DNA from: JAAAOZ01 sp964496595
GTDB lineage: Bacteria > Chloroflexota > Anaerolineae > B4-G1 > SLSP01
NCBI GenBank assembly: GCA_964496595.1
Contig: CAZCAI010000186.1
Location: 1-8,018 of the forward strand
Direction: 5' to 3'
Length of the DNA stretch: 8,018 bases
Program-made: the position numbers and the translations under genes
The notes under the pieces: generated by a model
Told to the model about the DNA's origin: nothing
Seen by the model: only the letters and a program-made list of their open reading frames with translations
Database searches by the model: none
Part shown: piece by piece, positions 5,253 to 8,018 of the stretch
Numbering within the stretch: position 1 is the stretch's first letter
Layout: the number at the start of each line of letters is the position of its first letter

Positions 5253-6602
5253 TTAGTGCAATTTGTACGCGCTGCCGCCGATGAATTCCCGGACGTGGGA
5301 CGTGGGTGGGATGGGCGAATCGTCCTCCACCGGGAGGATGGCCTGGAGCAGCTTATGCACCCGCTCGGCGCGGAGATAGGCGTCGATGCGGTTGGGGTCG
5401 TCCCGGTAATGCTGGGCCCACTCGGCGAAGTGGTGGAAGAGCCGCGCGCGCATGATGGGCAATTCGTAGGGCGTCGCGCCGTTGACGATGTAATCGGCGG
5501 TGTGGGCGTAGGGGATGATGTGGCGCAACTCGCTGCTCCGCACGTAGTGCCAGTGCTCCAACGTCTGTTGGGGATCGTAGGCCCGCTCGCGCGCGTCGCG
5601 CTCCATGCGGCGCATCAGCCGCAGATCCGTGAAGCGGATGTACTGGTTCTGCGGCCCCTTCATCTGCAACAGCGTCTCGATGTAGAGTTTGAACTTCTGC
5701 TCGTCGGGGATCGCGGCGGTCATTTCCTCATACAGGCCGTGCAGGCTGTCGATGAGGATGATGTCCCGTGGCCCGATGTGCATCCTCTCGGCGCTCTTTT
5801 CGCGCTTGCCCGTCTTGAAGTTGTAGTAGGGGATGCGCACCTCATCGCCCGCGATCAATCGCTCTAGATGTTCGTTGATCAGGGCGAGGTCTAAGGCCTG
5901 GGGCGTCTCGAAGTCGTAATCGCCGAACTCGTCCTTGGGGTGCATCTTCAGATCGAAGAAATAGTTATCGACATTCAACTCCACCAGGCTGAGATCGACC
6001 TTGCGCAGGCGCTCGGCAAGTTTGGCCGTGGTGGTCGTCTTGCCGGAGGAGGACGGCCCGGCGATGATGGCGATCCGCACGTCGTCGGCGCGGTCGATGA
6101 TCAACTCCGCCGCCTGGTCGATGTCCTTCTCGTAGGCCATGTCCGATTCGTGCACGATGTCGGGGAACTCGCCGCGCGCGATGCGCTCGTTCAGGCGATA
6201 GACGTTGTGCACGTTGTGATCGACGGCCCAGTTGAGCACCTCCCAGAGCTTGCGGTAGGGGATATTCTGTGGATCGCGCTGAGATTGGCCGTGCTCGCGC
6301 CGGCGGCGGCGGCGGGCGCGCTCCTGCCGGTAGAGGATGTAGGCCTTGGCCGTGCGCGCGTGCCCATCCTCGATAAGGACTTTCTCCACGATGTCCTGAA
6401 TGTCCTCCACGGTGGGCAGCCGGGACGCGGAGTAGTTGTCCTCTAAGATGGTGAGCACCTTATCGGTCAACTGCTCCGCCGTCGCGCGATCCCGCCCGCC
6501 GACGGCCACCGCCGCCCGATAAATCGCGTTGGTGATGCGCTCCTTGTTAAAGGGCACGACATCGCCGCTACGTTTGACAACTTGAGGGATGTTGGAACTC
6601 AT
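5253..6602 (-). CDS. ATP-cone/uridine kinase-like nucleoside kinase fusion
   Basis: This 449-residue protein joins two domains. Residues about 6-97 are an ATP-cone: VVKRSGDVVPFNKERI (8-23), then TDKVLTILE (46-54), and PTVEDIQDIVEKVLIEDG (63-80) ending in AKAYILYRQER (85-95). ATP-cones sense ATP or dATP and are best known as regulatory domains of ribonucleotide reductases and NrdR. A basic linker with six arginines (97-102) follows. Residues about 175-425 are a P-loop kinase of the uridine kinase/phosphoribulokinase group: Walker A GPSSSGKT (182-189), NVDNYFFD (210-217), DEFGDYDFETPQALDL (224-239), YNFKTGKR (260-267) and DSLHG (285-289) in place of the usual EG-x-H-type motif. The kinase part resembles Thermotoga-type uridine kinases, so phosphorylation of uridine/cytidine or another nucleoside is likely, possibly with nucleotide feedback. 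The true substrate is not certain; archaeal 2-phosphoglycerate kinase also carries an ATP-cone. The ATG has AGGAGG (6610-6615) seven bases upstream. Confidence 0.85.
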   Translation of the reverse strand: MSSNIPQVVKRSGDVVPFNKERITNAIYRAAVAVGGRDRATAEQLTDKVLTILEDNYSASRLPTVEDIQDIVEKVLIEDGHARTAKAYILYRQERARRRRRREHGQSQRDPQNIPYRKLWEVLNWAVDHNVHNVYRLNERIARGEFPDIVHESDMAYEKDIDQAAELIIDRADDVRIAIIAGPSSSGKTTTTAKLAERLRKVDLSLVELNVDNYFFDLKMHPKDEFGDYDFETPQALDLALINEHLERLIAGDEVRIPYYNFKTGKREKSAERMHIGPRDIILIDSLHGLYEEMTAAIPDEQKFKLYIETLLQMKGPQNQYIRFTDLRLMRRMERDARERAYDPQQTLEHWHYVRSSELRHIIPYAHTADYIVNGATPYELPIMRARLFHHFAEWAQHYRDDPNRIDAYLRAERVHKLLQAILPVEDDSPIPPTSHVREFIGGSAYKLH

Positions 6603-6642
6603 CGTAAAACCTCCTGGATAGCTTTTGTGTAAGTTTCGGCCA

Positions 6643-6735
6643 CCTTGCGAAGGTTGCAGGTTGTTTGGGTTACAGAACTATCTTCGACAGACCAAAGGTT
6701 TTTGGTCTGAAATTTCTCGTGAACCTTCGCAAGGG
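6643..6735 (-). repeat. intercistronic inverted-repeat element, copy B
   Basis: This 93-bp relative of copy A (3414-3508) is bounded by CCTTGCGAAGGTT (6643-6655) and its inverted copy AACCTTCGCAAGG (6722-6734). It sits 19 bases after the TPR stop codon and 40 bases before the uridine-kinase start, in the same orientation relative to the genes as copy A. No target-site duplication is evident at either copy. No open frame of note lies inside it, so it cannot be an autonomous transposon. Confidence 0.75.
6688..6709 (-). repeat. internal hairpin of element copy B
   Basis: CAGACCAAA (6688-6696) and TTTGGTCTG (6701-6709) form a perfect 9-bp stem with a 4-nt loop at the centre of element B. The matching part of copy A keeps only a shorter, imperfect stem (about five of six pairs around 3470). 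With the outer 13-bp arms this would give a long rod with a central hairpin in RNA, or a cruciform in DNA. Confidence 0.65.
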
Positions 6736-6754
6736 TTTGTTTTTCAAATCTACG

Positions 6755-7768
6755 TCATGGAGCTGTTGTAGCCGTCGGCGCTGACGATGGGTCGCTTGCC
6801 AGTTTGTTCATCACCTGTGAAAGCTGCATGCTGGCCATCACGTGCAACTCCATCTCATCGGCGGCCCGGGCCAATTCGCTGGCCTTCTCGTAGTAGGTTT
6901 TGGCGGCCTGATATTCCTGTCGCACCTCGCTGACTAGGCCCAGGTAGAAGTGCGCGTGCGGCGAGTCGGGTTCGAGCGTGAGCAGCGCGTTGGCGTCCGC
7001 CTCCAACTCGTCAGGCTGACCGAGCCGGAGGTAGACTTGCGCGCGCGCCCGCAGGAACAGCTCCGGCGGCTCGTAGGCCGCTTGCGCGGCGGCGAAGCTC
7101 TCCTCGGCGGCCTCCATCTCGCCCAACATCTGATGACAGACGCCCTGGAGCGTCAGCAGATAGGGATCGTCTGGCGTCTGTGCCAGCCCTTGATTTGCCT
7201 CCGCCAGCGCCTCGGCGTAGTTGCTCTCCTCGGCCAACATCTCCGCATTCCTCTGGTGGCCGTAGGCCCGGCGGACGGCTGGATCGGGCGCTAAGAAGCG
7301 CTCGTAGCCGAAAGCGAGCAGCGCGAAGGCGATCAGGCCCAGCACGCTCCACAGGCCGATGCGACGCCAGCGCGCGCGCTGCTCCGAGGCGATCTTGTGA
7401 TCGAGGCGCCACCACCAGTGCGCTTCGTCGAGAACGTGGGGATCGCGGGCCTCGCGCAGTGCGATCAACGCTTTGGCGCCGCCGAGCTTTTGGAGCAGGC
7501 GCGCTTGTTTGCTCTCGAGCTGCGAGCAGAGACTCTCGAATCGCACCTCCTCGGCCGGCATCCTCACGCCCTTCTCCTCCAGCGTGCACAGCGCGGTATC
7601 TGCTTGATCGCAGAGATGGAGGATTTCCTCGGCGTCCTGGCGATTACCGTACTTCAACTTGCCCAATCGCGTTTCCAATTGATTTAACGTCTCTCGCAAT
7701 ACATCGGCGGTCGTGTGCCCGGCGCGGCGTTGGCTGGCTCCCATCGCGGTAGCAATGTCTTTCCTCAT
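6755..7768 (-). CDS. single-pass membrane protein with C-terminal TPR repeats
   Basis: I do not recognise a named family for this 337-residue protein. An N-terminal charged, helical region (about 24-105, for example ETLNQLETRLGKL and FESLCSQLESKQARLLQKL) looks coiled-coil forming. A single hydrophobic segment follows (about 137-155, IGLWSVLGLIAFALLAFGY). The RARWRR just before it puts the N-terminus in the cytoplasm by the positive-inside rule and the C-terminal part outside the membrane. Residues about 168-303 form about four tetratricopeptide repeats: helix pairs at 170-203 (AEMLAEESNYAEALAEANQGL), 204-237 (QGVCHQMLGEMEAAEESFAAA), 238-269 and 272-303 (FYLGLVSEVRQEYQAAKTYYEKASEL). The tail is Ser/Thr/Ala/Pro-rich. 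TPR proteins usually scaffold other proteins, so a partner-binding role at the envelope is likely, but no partner is indicated. It is the first gene of the minus-strand series, with GAGGTGA (7781-7787) 12 bases before the ATG. Confidence 0.8.
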   Translation of the reverse strand: MRKDIATAMGASQRRAGHTTADVLRETLNQLETRLGKLKYGNRQDAEEILHLCDQADTALCTLEEKGVRMPAEEVRFESLCSQLESKQARLLQKLGGAKALIALREARDPHVLDEAHWWWRLDHKIASEQRARWRRIGLWSVLGLIAFALLAFGYERFLAPDPAVRRAYGHQRNAEMLAEESNYAEALAEANQGLAQTPDDPYLLTLQGVCHQMLGEMEAAEESFAAAQAAYEPPELFLRARAQVYLRLGQPDELEADANALLTLEPDSPHAHFYLGLVSEVRQEYQAAKTYYEKASELARAADEMELHVMASMQLSQVMNKLASDPSSAPTATTAP

Positions 7769-7780
7769 AGATCTATTTTA

Positions 7781-7787
7781 TCACCTC
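7781..7787 (-). promoter_or_regulatory. ribosome-binding site of the TPR gene, long spacing
   Basis: GAGGTGA on the minus strand lies 12 bases before the ATG at 7768-7766, longer than the 7-8 bases seen before most genes here. The next in-frame ATG (residue 9, 7744-7742) has no purine-rich site upstream, so the first ATG is preferred. Confidence 0.45.
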
Positions 7788-7844
7788 AATACGTGTCGGT
7801 TTCCTATATGCTACTGAAGGTAGAGCAGAATGCAAGTCGACTCA

Positions 7845-7871
7845 GCAGATGGAGCGGATGGAGCAGATGAA
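7845..7871. repeat. three-unit 9-nt direct repeat
   Basis: GCAGATGGA (7845-7853), GCGGATGGA (7854-7862) and GCAGATGAA (7863-7871) form a tandem array in the non-coding region upstream of the TPR gene. The 9-nt period sets it apart from the 7-nt arrays elsewhere in the window. Confidence 0.6.
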
Positions 7872-7885
7872 GCCCCTTGCTCCGC

Positions 7886-7914
7886 TTGATTGTTCTGTGG
7901 GGCGCGGTTACAAT
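7886..7914 (+). promoter_or_regulatory. sigma70-like promoter pointing right, divergent from the TPR gene
   Basis: TTGATT (7886-7891) and TACAAT (7909-7914) are separated by exactly 17 bases and match the -35 and -10 consensus at 4/6 and 5/6 positions. Transcription would start near 7921 and run out of the window to the right, divergent from the six minus-strand genes. The match stands out because the flanking DNA is GC-richer. Confidence 0.45.
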
Positions 7915-7920
7915 AGCCCA

Positions 7921-7983
7921 ATGGAGAAATTGTTGGTAGTAAGCCTCGAAGCGGAGCCTGAAAGGGGGATGGTTCGGAAATAG
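7921..7983 (+). CDS. possible 20-residue leaderless small ORF
   Basis: An ATG at 7921 coincides with the start point predicted from the promoter at 7886-7914. It opens a 20-codon frame (MEKLLVVSLEAEPERGMVRK) ending in TAG at 7981-7983. No ribosome-binding site precedes it, so translation would have to be leaderless. It could be a leader peptide of a gene beyond the window or simply chance. Confidence 0.15.
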   Translation: MEKLLVVSLEAEPERGMVRK

Positions 7984-8018
7984 GTTGACACTTTTTTCCT
8001 CTACGGGCACTGAAGTAC

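Noticed and set aside
7804..8010. 68-codon minus-strand open frame near the right edge
   Set aside because: It begins with GTG without a good ribosome-binding site, runs through the 9-nt repeat (giving LHLLHPLHLL-like residues) and shows no domain. It overlaps the plus-strand promoter candidate.
7976..8018. Possible insertion-sequence end or second promoter (TTGACA at 7985-7990)
   Set aside because: A perfect -35-like box is present, but no -10 box lies at suitable spacing inside the window, and without a second inverted end or a transposase an insertion sequence cannot be supported.

Overview
The window carries six protein-coding genes, all on the minus strand. In transcription order (right to left) they are a one-pass membrane TPR protein, an ATP-cone/uridine-kinase fusion, a GH13 alpha-glucosidase, a GH130 glycoside phosphorylase-like enzyme, an MFS transporter, and a ferritin-like/VIT1 iron transporter. 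Genes are GC-rich with strong GC bias at third positions, which makes long antisense shadow frames. The gaps are clearly AT-richer. I see no rRNA, tRNA, CRISPR array, transposase or phage gene. The gene mix (GH13 of the oligo-1,6-glucosidase type, GH130, a Thermotoga-like uridine kinase, an MbfA-like protein) together with 7-nt degenerate repeats in the gaps suggests a free-living heterotrophic bacterium. Chloroflexota is my best guess, but this is an inference without a phylogenetic marker.

Layout on the minus strand: the TPR gene (7768-6755), a 152-bp gap holding repeat element B, the ATP-cone/uridine kinase (6602-5253), a 98-bp gap with a heptamer array, the GH13 enzyme (5154-3520), a 139-bp gap holding repeat element A, GH130 (3380-2457), 9 bp, MFS (2447-1032), 58 bp filled mostly by a heptamer array, then the ferritin/VIT1 protein (973-101), and finally a 100-bp tail with a third heptamer array. 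The right 250 bp has no convincing gene, but it carries a good plus-strand sigma70-like promoter and a 9-nt repeat. This suggests that the region right of the TPR gene is a divergent control region.

How the genes may work together: GH13, GH130 and MFS look like a small carbohydrate-use module. GH130 and MFS are almost certainly co-transcribed. The uridine kinase may tie nucleoside salvage to ATP or dATP level through its ATP-cone. The ferritin/VIT1 protein is an iron-handling gene and is probably a passenger of the same strand rather than part of the sugar module.

The most unusual material lies between the genes. Two related elements of about 94 bp, bounded by 13-bp inverted repeats, sit in the same orientation just after a stop codon and just before the next gene's leader. 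Three separate arrays with a 7-nt period, each with a different unit, sit in three other gaps. No complete new defence or mobile system is visible here.
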